A DNA stretch of 64,000 nt from Paracoccus thiocyanatus (GTDB taxonomy: Bacteria; Pseudomonadota; Alphaproteobacteria; Rhodobacterales; Rhodobacteraceae), in contig NZ_FTMK01000005.1 in the NCBI RefSeq assembly GCF_900156255.1, positions 102,027 to 166,026 of the forward strand, given 5' to 3'. Both the position numbers and the translations under genes were made by a program. Of this stretch, positions 9,640 to 18,366 are shown one piece after another; the first letter of the stretch is position 1, and the number at the start of each line of letters is the position of its first letter. The notes below the pieces were generated by a model that ran no database searches, was not told the DNA's origin, and saw nothing but the letters and a program-made list of their open reading frames with translations.

Positions 9640-9761
9640 GGGGTTAAGCTTCTGTCCGCGCCGCCATGGAGCGTCAAGCCGGCCGTCATCACAAAGTGAA
9701 AAGGTCGGGCTTTACATATCCGATCAAATGCGTAAGTTTTCCTTGAAGCCGAGGTGAGCCC

Positions 9762-10052
9762 ATGATCGTCTGCCACTGCACCCAGATTTCCGACCACGAC
9801 ATCAAGGCCGCGATCGACTGGATGCGCGCCGCCGACCCCGAAACGATCATCACCCCCGGCAAGATCTACCACGCCCTTGGCAAGCGCGCCGACTGCGGCG
9901 GCTGCATGCCTTTGTTTCTGGACACCATGCGCGGATGCGATAATCTGGCGGTGCCCCCCATGCTGCGGGGGCTGAAAGCCAACCGCACGGGGGAAAGCCA
10001 TGAAGGGCGACGCAAAGGTCATCGAGTATCTCAACGCAGCGCTGCGGTCTGA
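9762..10052 (+). CDS. bfd: Bacterioferritin-associated ferredoxin (Bfd-like, long C terminus)
   Basis: A small [2Fe-2S] protein expected to deliver electrons to bacterioferritin for iron release. The four cluster ligands are visible as Cys4-x-Cys6 and Cys45-x2-Cys48 (MIVCHC... ADCGGC). Family members usually have about 65-75 residues. This frame has 96 because the last ~18 codons overlap the start of bfr by 53 bp. GAGGTGA precedes the start. The AT-richer region upstream (9693-9760) should hold the promoter, but I see no convincing iron-regulator box. Confidence 0.88.
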   Translation: MIVCHCTQISDHDIKAAIDWMRAADPETIITPGKIYHALGKRADCGGCMPLFLDTMRGCDNLAVPPMLRGLKANRTGESHEGRRKGHRVSQRSAAV

Positions 10053-10485
10053 ACTTACTGCGGTCAGCCAGTATTGGCTGCACTATCGCCTGCAAGAGGA
10101 CTGGGGCTATGGCAAGATCGCCGACAAGTCGCGCGGCGAATCCATCGAGGAAATGCACCACGCGGATCGGCTGATCCAGCGAATCATCTTCCTGGAAGGC
10201 CATCCGAACCTGCAAAAGCTTGACCCCTTGCGCATTGGCCAGAACCTTAAGGAAACGCTGGAATCCGACCTGGCGGCAGAGCACGACGCCCGCACCCTGT
10301 ATATCGAGGCGCGGGAATACTGCAATCAGGTCGGCGATTACGTCAGCAAAAGCCTGTTCGACGATCTTCTGGCCGACGAGGAAGGGCATATCGACTTCCT
10401 GGAAACCCAACTGGGCCTTTACGAGGAAATCGGCGCGCAGAACTATGGCCTGCTGAACGCCAAATCCGCTGACGACGCGGAATAA
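10000..10485 (+). CDS. bfr: Bacterioferritin
   Basis: A 161-residue heme-containing 24-mer ferritin that oxidises and stores iron. Ferroxidase ligands are conserved: Glu18 (ELTAVSQYW), Glu51 and His54 (IEEMHHAD), Glu94 (AAEHDAR), Glu127 and His130 ([11 protein letters not shown]). The Met in EEMHHAD matches the heme-ligand Met52. Its ribosome-binding site (GGGGGAAAG) lies within bfd, so the genes overlap and are probably coupled. A rho-independent terminator follows at 10507. Confidence 0.97.
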   Translation: MKGDAKVIEYLNAALRSELTAVSQYWLHYRLQEDWGYGKIADKSRGESIEEMHHADRLIQRIIFLEGHPNLQKLDPLRIGQNLKETLESDLAAEHDARTLYIEAREYCNQVGDYVSKSLFDDLLADEEGHIDFLETQLGLYEEIGAQNYGLLNAKSADDAE

Positions 10486-10506
10486 CCGGCAAAAATCGGC
10501 GTATCC

Positions 10507-10528
10507 GGGGGCCTTTGCGGCCCCCTTT
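10507..10528 (+). terminator. Rho-independent terminator of bfd-bfr
   Basis: GGGGGCC, loop TTTGC, GGCCCCC, then TTT; 22 bp after the bfr stop. Confidence 0.8.
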
Positions 10529-10551
10529 GTCGTCTTTCGCCCCGCCAGCCC

Positions 10552-11226
10552 TCAGCCCAGCCAGTCGGCGGCCAGGTCCGGCAGGTCGTCGAAATGCGCC
10601 AGCAGGGCTTCGGGGGCCAAGCGGCGCAGCGCCTCGCCCTCGGGGCCAAAGCCGACCAGCGCCACCCGCACGCCGGCGGCGGCGGCGGTCTTGCGGTCGG
10701 TTTCGGTATCGCCGACCAGGAAGGATTGCGCCACCGTGCCGCCCGCCGCCTCGACCGCGGCCTGGTAGGGGCGCGGATCGGGCTTGCGCACCGGCAGGGT
10801 GTCGGCGCCGATCATCGCCGCGAAACGGTCGCGGATGCCCAGTTCTTGCAGCAGGGTTTCGGCCAGCGCCTCGGGCTTGTTGGTGCAGACCGCAAGCCGG
10901 TGCCCGGCGCCTGCCAGCCGGTCCAGCGCCGTTTCGGCCCCCGGATATAGTTTTGTATGCACGGCGATCGCCTGGCCGTAATGGTCCAGCAGGCGCAGGT
11001 AATCCTCGTCCTCGGCGCCGGGGGGCAGCAGGTGGTCGCCGGACATGCGGCCATAGCCCGCGCGCAGCATGGCCCGGCCGCCGTGAAAGGCGATCAGCGC
11101 GTCCCCCACCGGGTCCAGCAGTGCCCCCAGCCCGCGCGCGGCAAAGCAGGCATTGGCCGCCGCGATCAGGTCGCCCGAGGTATCGGCCAGCGTGCCGTCC
11201 AGATCGAAGACCACCGTTCCCGCCAT
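10552..11226 (-). CDS. gph: Phosphoglycolate phosphatase (HAD family)
   Basis: A 224-residue HAD hydrolase, probably dephosphorylating 2-phosphoglycolate formed in DNA repair or by RuBisCO oxygenation. HAD motifs: DLDGTLADT with the nucleophile Asp near the N terminus, CTNKPEALAETLL (motif II), RKPDPRPY (motif III Lys) and VGDTETDRKTA (motif IV). The start at 11226 has GGAAGG upstream; an ATG 18 bp earlier contains that site and is unlikely. It is divergent from glmU with about 100 bp between. Substrate specificity within the HAD family is inferred. Confidence 0.85.
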   Translation of the reverse strand: MAGTVVFDLDGTLADTSGDLIAAANACFAARGLGALLDPVGDALIAFHGGRAMLRAGYGRMSGDHLLPPGAEDEDYLRLLDHYGQAIAVHTKLYPGAETALDRLAGAGHRLAVCTNKPEALAETLLQELGIRDRFAAMIGADTLPVRKPDPRPYQAAVEAAGGTVAQSFLVGDTETDRKTAAAAGVRVALVGFGPEGEALRRLAPEALLAHFDDLPDLAADWLG

Positions 11227-11330
11227 GCTGTAACCTTCCGTCAAGATGTTTGATCCGCCGGGGCCTTTCCCGGATGCCGCGCTCTAGGTAGAACGCCCGG
11301 CAAGGATAAGGAACAGGCAAGAGGGCAGAG

Positions 11331-12671
11331 ATGACCGAGAAACCCGTCGCGCTGATCGTGCTGGCCGCCGGACAGGGCAGCCGCATGCAGTCGGACCTGC
11401 CCAAGGTGCTGCACCGGCTGGGCGGCCTGCCGCTGGTCGCCCATGCGCTTGCCGCCGGCAGGGTGCTGGAGCCCCAGGCGGTGGTCGTCGTCGCCGGCCA
11501 TGGCGCCCCGGCGGTGGCCAAGGCCGTCGCCAAGCTCGACCCTGATGCGCAGATCGCCTTGCAGGACCAGCAGCTTGGCACCGCCCATGCGGTCAGCCAG
11601 GCCCTGCCGGCGCTAAAGGGTTTCGAGGGCCGGGTGATCGTGCTTTACGGCGACACGCCCTTTATCGGGCAGGAAACGCTGGCAAGCCTTGCCGCCCATC
11701 CCGCCGACGTGGTGGTGCTGGGCTTCGAGGCCGCCGACCCCGGCCGCTACGGCCGCCTTGTCACCGGCCCCGAGGGGCTGGAGCGGATCGTCGAATACAA
11801 GGACGCAGACGAGGCGACGCGCGCCATCCGCCTGGTCAATTCCGGTGTGCTGGCGGCGGATGCGGCGCTTTTGCGCGCATTCCTGCCCCGGATCGGCAAC
11901 CGCAACGCGGCGGGGGAATATTACCTGACCGATCTGCCCGCCCTGGCGCGCGAGGCCGGCCACCGGGTCGAGGTCGTCACCTGCGACGAAGCCGAGACGC
12001 TGGGCATCAACACCCGCACCGAACTGGCGCAGGCCGAGGCCGCCTTTCAGGCCCGCGCCCGCGCCCAGGCGCTGGAAGACGGCGTGACGCTTGCCGACCC
12101 CGCGACGGTCTGGTTCGCGCTGGACACCTGCATCGGCCGCGACGCGGTGATCGGGCAGAACGTGGTCTTCGGCCCCGGCGTGACCGTGGAAAGCGGCGCC
12201 GAGATCCTGCCCTTTTGCCACCTTGAGGGCTGCCATGTCAGCGCCGGCGCCACCGTCGGCCCCTTTGCCCGGCTGCGGCCCGGCGCGGAGCTGGGCGGCG
12301 ACGTGCATGTCGGCAATTTCGTCGAGATCAAGAATTCGGTGCTGGACGAGGGCGTCAAGGTCGGCCACCTGACCTATCTGGGTGATGCCCATATCGGCGA
12401 GGCGACGAATATCGGCGCCGGGACCGTGACCTGCAATTACGACGGCGTCGGCAAGCACCGGACCGAGATCGGCGCCCATGCCTTCATCGGCTCGGATACC
12501 ATGCTGGTGGCGCCGGTGCGGGTGGGGGCGCGGGCGATGACCGGCTCGGGCTCGGTCATCACCCAGGACGTGCCGGACGATGCGCTGGCGCTGGGACGCG
12601 CCCAGCAGGTGACAAAGCCCGGCCTTGCCACGCGGCTGATGCAGGCCCTGCGCCAGAAGAAAGGGAACTGA
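11331..12671 (+). CDS. glmU: Bifunctional GlmU (N-acetyltransferase / uridylyltransferase)
   Basis: Acetylates glucosamine-1-phosphate and then makes UDP-GlcNAc, the precursor of peptidoglycan and lipid A. The 446-residue protein has an N-terminal nucleotidyltransferase domain (LAAGQGSRMQSDLPKVLH, residues 10-28; GTAHAV; LYGDTPF) and a C-terminal left-handed beta-helix acetyltransferase domain with hexapeptide repeats (GAGTVTCNYDGVGKHRTEIG). A GAGGGCAGAG ribosome-binding site precedes it. glmS starts one base after its stop, so both enzymes of hexosamine supply are co-transcribed. Confidence 0.98.
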   Translation: MTEKPVALIVLAAGQGSRMQSDLPKVLHRLGGLPLVAHALAAGRVLEPQAVVVVAGHGAPAVAKAVAKLDPDAQIALQDQQLGTAHAVSQALPALKGFEGRVIVLYGDTPFIGQETLASLAAHPADVVVLGFEAADPGRYGRLVTGPEGLERIVEYKDADEATRAIRLVNSGVLAADAALLRAFLPRIGNRNAAGEYYLTDLPALAREAGHRVEVVTCDEAETLGINTRTELAQAEAAFQARARAQALEDGVTLADPATVWFALDTCIGRDAVIGQNVVFGPGVTVESGAEILPFCHLEGCHVSAGATVGPFARLRPGAELGGDVHVGNFVEIKNSVLDEGVKVGHLTYLGDAHIGEATNIGAGTVTCNYDGVGKHRTEIGAHAFIGSDTMLVAPVRVGARAMTGSGSVITQDVPDDALALGRAQQVTKPGLATRLMQALRQKKGN

Positions 12672-12672
12672 C

Positions 12673-14490
12673 ATGTGCGGCATCATCGGAATCCTGGGCG
12701 AACACGAGGTTTCGCCGCAACTGGTCGAGGCGCTGAAGCGGCTGGAATATCGCGGCTATGACAGCGCCGGGGTGGCGACGGTGGACGCCTCGGGGCGGCT
12801 GGACCGCCGCCGCGCCGTGGGCAAGCTGGTGAACCTGTCCGACCGGCTGGTGCACGAGCCGCTGACGGGACATGCCGGCATCGGCCATACCCGCTGGGCC
12901 ACCCATGGCGCGGCGACCGAGGCCAATGCCCATCCCCATCGCCGCGGCCCGGTTGCCGTCGTCCATAACGGCATCATCGAGAATTTCCGCGAATTGCGCG
13001 ACGAGGTGACGCGGCTGGGCATGCAGCCGGAATCGCAGACCGATACCGAGACGGTGGCGCTGCTGACCGCCTGGCACATGGACCAGGGCCTGTCGCCCGT
13101 CGAGGCGGCGCGGGCGACGCTTTCGCGCCTGCACGGCGCCTTTGCCCTGGCCTTCCTGTTCGAGGGCGAGCCCGACCTGATGATCGCCGCCCGCAAGGGC
13201 AGCCCGCTGGCCGTGGGCCATGGCACGGGCGAGATGTTCCTTGGTTCGGACGCGGTGGCGCTGGCGCCCTTCACCGACCGCATCACCTATCTGGAAGACG
13301 GGGACCACGCCATCATCCGCCGCGCGGGGGCCGAGATCTTCGACGCCGAGGGCCGCCCCGCCAATCGCGAGATCCAGCAGATCGACGTGGGCGCGACCCA
13401 GATCGACAAGGCCGGCTACCGGCATTTCATGGCCAAGGAGATCGCCGAGCAGCCGGTGGTGCTGGGCGACGCGTTGAACCATTACATCAAGGGCGACCGG
13501 ATCGTCCTGCCCGAGGCGCTGGATTTTCGCGACGCGGACCGGCTGACCCTGGTCGGCTGCGGCACCGCCTATTACGCCGCCCATGTCGCGCGCTACTGGT
13601 TCGAGACGCTGGCGGGCCTGCCCTGCGACCTCGACGTGGCGTCCGAGTTCCGCTATCGCGAGCCGCCGCTTTCGCCGCAAAGCTGGGCGATCTTCGTCAG
13701 CCAGTCGGGCGAGACGGCCGACACGCTGGCCGCGCTGCATTACGCCCGCGACAAGGTGGCGCGCACGGTGGGGGTGGTGAACGTCGGCACCTCGGCCATC
13801 GCGCGCGATGCCGACATCGCCCTGCCGACGCTGGCCGGGATCGAGGTCGGCGTCGCCTCGTCCAAGGCTTTCACCTGCCAGCTTGCCGTGCTGGCGGTGC
13901 TGGCCTTGAAGGCGGCGCGCGACCGCGGCCGCATCTCGGAGGCCGAGCTGGCCGCGCATCTGGCGGACCTGCGCGCGCTGCCGGGGCTGCTGAACCAAGC
14001 GCTGGCGGTCAGCGACGAATGCCGCCGCCTGGCCGGCTGGCTTTCCGAGGCGCAGGACGTGCTGTATCTGGGCCGCGGCGCGCTTTACCCGGTGGCGCTG
14101 GAAGGGGCGCTGAAGCTCAAGGAGCTCAGCTATATCCATGCCGAGGGCTATGCCTCGGGCGAGTTGAAGCATGGTCCCATCGCGCTGATCGACCGCAACG
14201 TGCCGGTGGTGGTGCTGGCGCCGCGCGACGCGCTGTTCGAAAAGACCGTCTCGAACATGCAAGAGGTGATGGCGCGCCACGGGCAGGTGCTGCTGATTTC
14301 CGATGCGGCCGGGCTGGAGGCGGGCGGCCAGGGCACCCATGCCGGGCTGGCCATGCCCATGGGCGGGGGCATGTTCCAGCCGATCCTTTACGCGGTGCCG
14401 ATGCAGTATCTGGCCTATCACACCGCGGTCGCCAAGGGCACCGATGTGGACCAGCCGCGCAACCTGGCGAAATCGGTGACGGTGGAGTAG
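12673..14490 (+). CDS. glmS: Glutamine-fructose-6-phosphate aminotransferase
   Basis: Forms glucosamine-6-phosphate from fructose-6-phosphate and glutamine. The 605-residue protein begins MCGIIGILG, so Cys2 becomes the N-terminal nucleophile of the glutaminase domain after Met removal. GHTRWATHG binds glutamine. Two SIS domains follow (GCGTAYYAA; SQSGETADT; KLKELSYIHAEGYASGELKHG cut by its family signature), and the protein ends NLAKSVTVE, the expected isomerase C-terminal loop. It is coupled to glmU by a one-base gap. The convergent P1 peptidase ends three bases beyond its stop. Confidence 0.98.
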   Translation: MCGIIGILGEHEVSPQLVEALKRLEYRGYDSAGVATVDASGRLDRRRAVGKLVNLSDRLVHEPLTGHAGIGHTRWATHGAATEANAHPHRRGPVAVVHNGIIENFRELRDEVTRLGMQPESQTDTETVALLTAWHMDQGLSPVEAARATLSRLHGAFALAFLFEGEPDLMIAARKGSPLAVGHGTGEMFLGSDAVALAPFTDRITYLEDGDHAIIRRAGAEIFDAEGRPANREIQQIDVGATQIDKAGYRHFMAKEIAEQPVVLGDALNHYIKGDRIVLPEALDFRDADRLTLVGCGTAYYAAHVARYWFETLAGLPCDLDVASEFRYREPPLSPQSWAIFVSQSGETADTLAALHYARDKVARTVGVVNVGTSAIARDADIALPTLAGIEVGVASSKAFTCQLAVLAVLALKAARDRGRISEAELAAHLADLRALPGLLNQALAVSDECRRLAGWLSEAQDVLYLGRGALYPVALEGALKLKELSYIHAEGYASGELKHGPIALIDRNVPVVVLAPRDALFEKTVSNMQEVMARHGQVLLISDAAGLEAGGQGTHAGLAMPMGGGMFQPILYAVPMQYLAYHTAVAKGTDVDQPRNLAKSVTVE

Positions 14491-14493
14491 CGC

Positions 14494-15477
14494 CTAGCCC
14501 TGGTGCCAGCAGGGTTGCAGGTCGCCCGGCCGCGGGCTGGCGGCATGGACGCCGCGGGCGATGGCGCGGGCCAATGTGCAGGCCGCGGCATGGCCCAGCC
14601 GGAACGGGTCCAGCGCCGGATCGGGCAGGGGTTTCGCGCCGGTCGAGACGGCAAAGACCAGGTCGCCGTCAAAGGGCGTATGGCTGGGCACGATGGCGCG
14701 GGCCATGCCGTCCTGTGCGGCCGTCGCCAGCCGCGTCAGCCCGGCCTTGTCCAGCGCCGCGTCGGTGGCGACGATGGCGATGGTCGTGGCCTCGCCCAGC
14801 CGCTTGGCCGGGCTGGGCTCATGCGCGGCGGGGTAGGGGCCGGCAAGGCCCAGCCCGCCGAATTCGTCGCCCAATTCCCATGGCGCGGCCCAGAACTGCC
14901 GCGTCTGGCCCGCAGTCACCGATCCCAGCGCGTTCACCACCACCAGCGCGCCGACGGTGATGCCGCCTTCCAGCACCGCCGAGGCCGAGCCGAGCCCGCC
15001 CTTCCAGCGCTGCGTCATCGCGCCGGTGCCCGCGCCCTCGCTGCCAAGCGCGAAATCGGCCCCGGCGGTCTCCAGCGCCCTGCGGCCAAGGGCGGGATAG
15101 GGGTTTTCGTCCCAATCCTTGTCGCCGCCGTTCAGCAGGTCGAAGACGATGGCGCCGGGCACGATCGGCACGCGCACCGGCCCGACGGCAAAGCCCCGCC
15201 CCATGGCGCGCAGCCCCGCCGCCACCCCGTCGCAGGCGGCCAGCCCAAAGGCCGAGCCGCCCGACAGCACCAGCGCATCCACCCCTTGCACCAGCTTGTC
15301 GGGGGCCAGCAATTCGGTTTCGCGCGTGCCGGGCGCGCCGCCCATGACGTTGAAGCCGCAGGCAAAGGGCGTCTCGGCCAAAAGCACGGTGCTGCCCGAG
15401 CGCAGCGCGTCGTCGCGGGCATTGCCGACCCGCAGGCCGGAAACGTCGGTGATCAGGTTTCGCGGTCCGGGTCGCAT
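14494..15477 (-). CDS. P1 family (S58/DmpA-type) peptidase
   Basis: A 327-residue member of the self-processing DmpA/L-aminopeptidase/beta-peptidyl aminopeptidase family. Family features include NLITDVSGLRVGNA at the N terminus, the glycine-rich LSGGSAFGLAACDGV (about 71-85), GSEGAGTGAM, and GEATTIAIVATDAALD (about 228-243). Thr231/Thr232 in the last block occupy the position where family enzymes cleave themselves to expose a nucleophile; this is inferred from the family. AGGAG supports the start at 15477. The natural substrate is unknown. Confidence 0.87.
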   Translation of the reverse strand: MRPGPRNLITDVSGLRVGNARDDALRSGSTVLLAETPFACGFNVMGGAPGTRETELLAPDKLVQGVDALVLSGGSAFGLAACDGVAAGLRAMGRGFAVGPVRVPIVPGAIVFDLLNGGDKDWDENPYPALGRRALETAGADFALGSEGAGTGAMTQRWKGGLGSASAVLEGGITVGALVVVNALGSVTAGQTRQFWAAPWELGDEFGGLGLAGPYPAAHEPSPAKRLGEATTIAIVATDAALDKAGLTRLATAAQDGMARAIVPSHTPFDGDLVFAVSTGAKPLPDPALDPFRLGHAAACTLARAIARGVHAASPRPGDLQPCWHQG

Positions 15478-15615
15478 CGGCGTCTCCTGCGGGGTCGATG
15501 ACCTGCAATCTGGCAGAAGCGGCCCCCGCCCGGCAACCCGCCGCGGCACTCTGGCGTTGCACGGTGGGGTTGCCGCCCCTACCTAATGCGGCATGACATG
15601 CGAAAGGACTGCACC

Positions 15616-16200
15616 ATGAGCGCCCCCATTCACAGGATCTTCGGCCGGCCGCTGGATGCCGAGATGCCGAAAGGCTATGATCAGGCGATCTTCGGCATGG
15701 GCTGTTACTGGGGCGTCGAGCGGCTGTTCTGGCAGCAAGAGGGCGTCTGGCTGACCGAGGTCGGCTTTGCCGGCGGCACGGTCGATAACCCCAGCTATCA
15801 CCAGGTCTGCGCCGGCGGAACCGGCCATGCCGAGGCGGTGCGCGTCGTCTATGACAGCTCGCGCGTCAGCTATGAGCGGCTGTTGCAGATCTTCTGGGAA
15901 AACCACGATCCGACCCAGGGCAACCGCCAGGGCAATGACGTGGGGTCGCAATACCGCTCGCTCATCATGGTGTTCAACGACAGCCAGAAGGCGGCGGCGG
16001 AACTCAGCAAGGCCGATTACAGCAACCGGCTGGCGGTCGAGGGCTATCCGCAGATCACCACCGAGATCATTCCTGCCGGCCCCTTCTGGCGGGCCGAGGA
16101 CGACCACCAGCAATATCTGGACCGTTATCCGAACGGCTATTGCGGCTTGCGCGGCACGGGTGTCAAAGCACCCCTGACCGATATAGCCGAGGGACTTTGA
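15616..16200 (+). CDS. msrA: Peptide-methionine (S)-S-oxide reductase
   Basis: Repairs oxidised methionine. The 194-residue form starting MSAPIHRIFG contains the active-site GMGCYWGVERLFW (Cys30), GFAGGT, YHQVCAGGTGHAEAV, FWENHDPTQGNRQGNDVGSQ and the C-terminal CGLRGTG resolving-Cys region. In-frame ATGs at 15586 and 15598 lack good ribosome-binding sites, whereas GAAAGGA lies 7 bp before 15616. The stop is followed directly by the prmA ATG. Confidence 0.95.
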   Translation: MSAPIHRIFGRPLDAEMPKGYDQAIFGMGCYWGVERLFWQQEGVWLTEVGFAGGTVDNPSYHQVCAGGTGHAEAVRVVYDSSRVSYERLLQIFWENHDPTQGNRQGNDVGSQYRSLIMVFNDSQKAAAELSKADYSNRLAVEGYPQITTEIIPAGPFWRAEDDHQQYLDRYPNGYCGLRGTGVKAPLTDIAEGL

Positions 16201-17070
16201 ATGCCGACCTGGACCGCGCTGACCCATACCATCGGACGCGACGCCGCCGAGGCGCTTGCCGAGGCGGGCGAGGAACTGACCCCCGAACCCGTCGGCAGCG
16301 GCGTCTTCGAGATCGAGGACGGATCGGGCCGCTGGGAGGTGGGGCTTTACTTCACCGAAAACCCCGACGCGGTGGCGCTGGCGCTGCTGGCCGCGGCCTG
16401 GGATGCGCAGCCCTTCGTCGTCTCGGAACTGCCCGAGGTGGATTGGGTCGCGCATGTGCGGCGCGAATTGACCCCGGTCGAGGCCGGACGATTTTTCGTC
16501 CATGGCGGCCATGACGCCGACAAGGTGCCCCAGGGTGCCGAGGCGCTGCTGATCGAGGCGGCGATGGCCTTTGGCACCGGCCATCACGCCACGACCAAGG
16601 GCTGCCTGCTGGCGCTGGACCGCATGATCGGCCAGGGGATCGAGCCGCGGCGCATCGTGGACATCGGCTGCGGCACGGCCGTGCTGGCCATGGCGGCGGC
16701 GCGGTCCTTTCCGGTGATCGTGCTGGCGGGTGACATCGACCCGCAGGCGGTGGACGTGGCGCGCGCCAATGTCATTGCCAACGGGCTGGACGGGCGCGTC
16801 GAATGCGTCGAGGCGGTGGGTTTCGACCATCCGCTGATCGAGGGCGCGGCGCCCTTCGACCTGGTTTTCGCCAATATCCTGAAACAGCCGCTGATCGACC
16901 TGGTGCCGGACATGGCGCGCCATATTGCGCCGGGCGGCCGGGCGATCCTGTCGGGCATCCTTGCCACCCAGGCCGATGAGGTGATCGCCGCCTATGCGGC
17001 AGGCGGCCTGGCGCTGGAGCGGCGCGACGACCTGGGCGAATGGTCCACCCTGGTCGTCCGGCGCGGCTGA
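16201..17070 (+). CDS. prmA: Ribosomal protein L11 methyltransferase
   Basis: SAM-dependent methyltransferase that trimethylates ribosomal protein L11. The 289-residue protein has an N-terminal substrate-binding domain (WEVGLYFTENPDAVALALL), then AFGTGHHATTKGCL, the SAM motif I VDIGCGTAVLAMAAA, the acidic motif II AGDIDPQAVDVA and the active-site motif FANILKQPL. It follows msrA with no gap. A perfect 8-bp stem lies 30 bp downstream. Confidence 0.94.
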   Translation: MPTWTALTHTIGRDAAEALAEAGEELTPEPVGSGVFEIEDGSGRWEVGLYFTENPDAVALALLAAAWDAQPFVVSELPEVDWVAHVRRELTPVEAGRFFVHGGHDADKVPQGAEALLIEAAMAFGTGHHATTKGCLLALDRMIGQGIEPRRIVDIGCGTAVLAMAAARSFPVIVLAGDIDPQAVDVARANVIANGLDGRVECVEAVGFDHPLIEGAAPFDLVFANILKQPLIDLVPDMARHIAPGGRAILSGILATQADEVIAAYAAGGLALERRDDLGEWSTLVVRRG

Positions 17071-17100
17071 TCGCCGCAAACGCCCCGCCGAAAATACGGA

Positions 17101-17122
17101 AGGCGGCCTTGCGGGGCCGCCT
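17101..17122. terminator. Possible bidirectional terminator between prmA and the DUF1127 gene
   Basis: AGGCGGCC (17101-17108), six-base loop, GGCCGCCT (17115-17122): a perfect 8-bp stem between convergent genes. The T tracts on either side are short, so termination strength is uncertain. Confidence 0.5.
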
Positions 17123-17197
17123 GGTCGTCTTGCCCATCCGGGCCGGGAAACAGCCTGCGGGCGTGCCGCAGCCGTTTTCGCGCCTTCAACCGCCAGC

Positions 17198-17392
17198 TTA
17201 GCGGGCGCGCGCGATCCGCTCGATATCGCCGCGGCACAGGCCGATATCGTCGAGTTCGCGATCCGTAAGACGGTTCAGCGCGTTCCGAGTCATCCGCACA
17301 TCGTTCCAGGCAGACAGGGCCGCCCAGATTTTCGAGCCAATACCGATAGAGCCCGCCCCGCCATGGATGCGGTTCGTGTCAATCGCCGACAT
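17198..17392 (-). CDS. DUF1127 domain protein
   Basis: A 64-residue protein whose C-terminal 35 residues (RNALNRLTDRELDDIGLCRG and following DIERIAR) are a textbook DUF1127 motif. Such small basic proteins bind RNA or influence small-RNA maturation in Rhodobacter; that role here is inferred. AAGGTGAAAAACT precedes the start. The leader contains a perfect 5-bp hairpin (GCCCG, loop TTCAT, CGGGC, 17416-17430). It is the second DUF1127-type gene in the window. Confidence 0.88.
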   Translation of the reverse strand: MSAIDTNRIHGGAGSIGIGSKIWAALSAWNDVRMTRNALNRLTDRELDDIGLCRGDIERIARAR

Positions 17393-17630
17393 AGTTTTTC
17401 ACCTTGAGATCATTGCCCGTTCATCGGGCGCTTCGTTGATGATCAGCATATAGGCCGGGCAATTTGCGAAAACTATGGACAAACCGGCATTCCAGCCATG
17501 CAGCTTGTGCATAAGATGCCGGGATTGTTAAAGTTTTGCGCAAAGCCTGCGGAAATCCGGCTGCGGTGCAACATCCTGTTGTCAAAGGCGCTATTTTCGC
17601 AGGAAGCTTGCACGATTCGAACGGATTCGT

Positions 17631-18350
17631 TCAGCGCCAATCGCCCAGGGCCGCCTGCCACAACGCCATTGACGCAACGGCCGCCGTGTCGGCGCGCAGG
17701 ATGCGCGGCCCCAGCGCCACGGGGGTGACGCAATCCATCGCCGAAAGCCGGTGGCGCTCGGCCTCGGACCAGCCGCCTTCGGGGCCGATGAGAATCGCCC
17801 AAGGCCCCGGCGGCAGGGCCGACAGCACTTGCGCGGGGCCGGCCAGCGCCTCGTCGGCCCACAGGATGCGCCGCGCCGCGTCCCAGCCGTCCAGCAGCCT
17901 GGGCAGCGGCGCCAGGTCGCAGACCTCGGGGACAAAGGTGCCGCCGCATTGCTCGGCCGCCTCGACGGCATGGGCCTGCAAGCGGTCCTGGCGGATACGC
18001 TCGGCATTGGTATGGTCGGTCTGGACCGGCAGGATGCGGGCCGCGCCCATCTCGGCGGCCTTTTCGACGATGAAATCGGTGCGCGCCTTCTTGATCGGGG
18101 CAAAGACCAGCCACAGGTCCGGCGGGTTCAACTGCGGCGCCGTCTGCCGCAGCGCCGTCAGCGCGCCCTGGCGCTTTGCCAGCCGCTCGATCCGCGCCAG
18201 CCATTCGCCGTCCCGCCCGTTGAAGACCAGGATCTCGGCCCCCGGCGCCTGCCGCATGACCGCCGACAGGTAATGCGCCTGGTCGGGATTCAGCCCGACG
18301 CCTTGTCCCTGGGCCAGCGGGTGATCTATGAACAGTCTGATTTTCGCCAT
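17631..18350 (-). CDS. rsmE: 16S rRNA (uracil(1498)-N(3))-methyltransferase
   Basis: SPOUT-class methyltransferase modifying U1498 of 16S rRNA. The 239-residue protein starts MAKIRLFIDHPLAQGQ, has a PUA-like N-terminal domain and the knotted C-terminal SAM-binding region IGPEGGWSEAERHRL followed by LGPRILRADTAAVASMALWQ, which is diagnostic. It is divergent from ubiA, with only 16 bp between the start codons, so the promoters must overlap the opposing genes. Confidence 0.95.
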   Translation of the reverse strand: MAKIRLFIDHPLAQGQGVGLNPDQAHYLSAVMRQAPGAEILVFNGRDGEWLARIERLAKRQGALTALRQTAPQLNPPDLWLVFAPIKKARTDFIVEKAAEMGAARILPVQTDHTNAERIRQDRLQAHAVEAAEQCGGTFVPEVCDLAPLPRLLDGWDAARRILWADEALAGPAQVLSALPPGPWAILIGPEGGWSEAERHRLSAMDCVTPVALGPRILRADTAAVASMALWQAALGDWR

Positions 18351-18366
18351 GATGGGGCGCAGCCTA

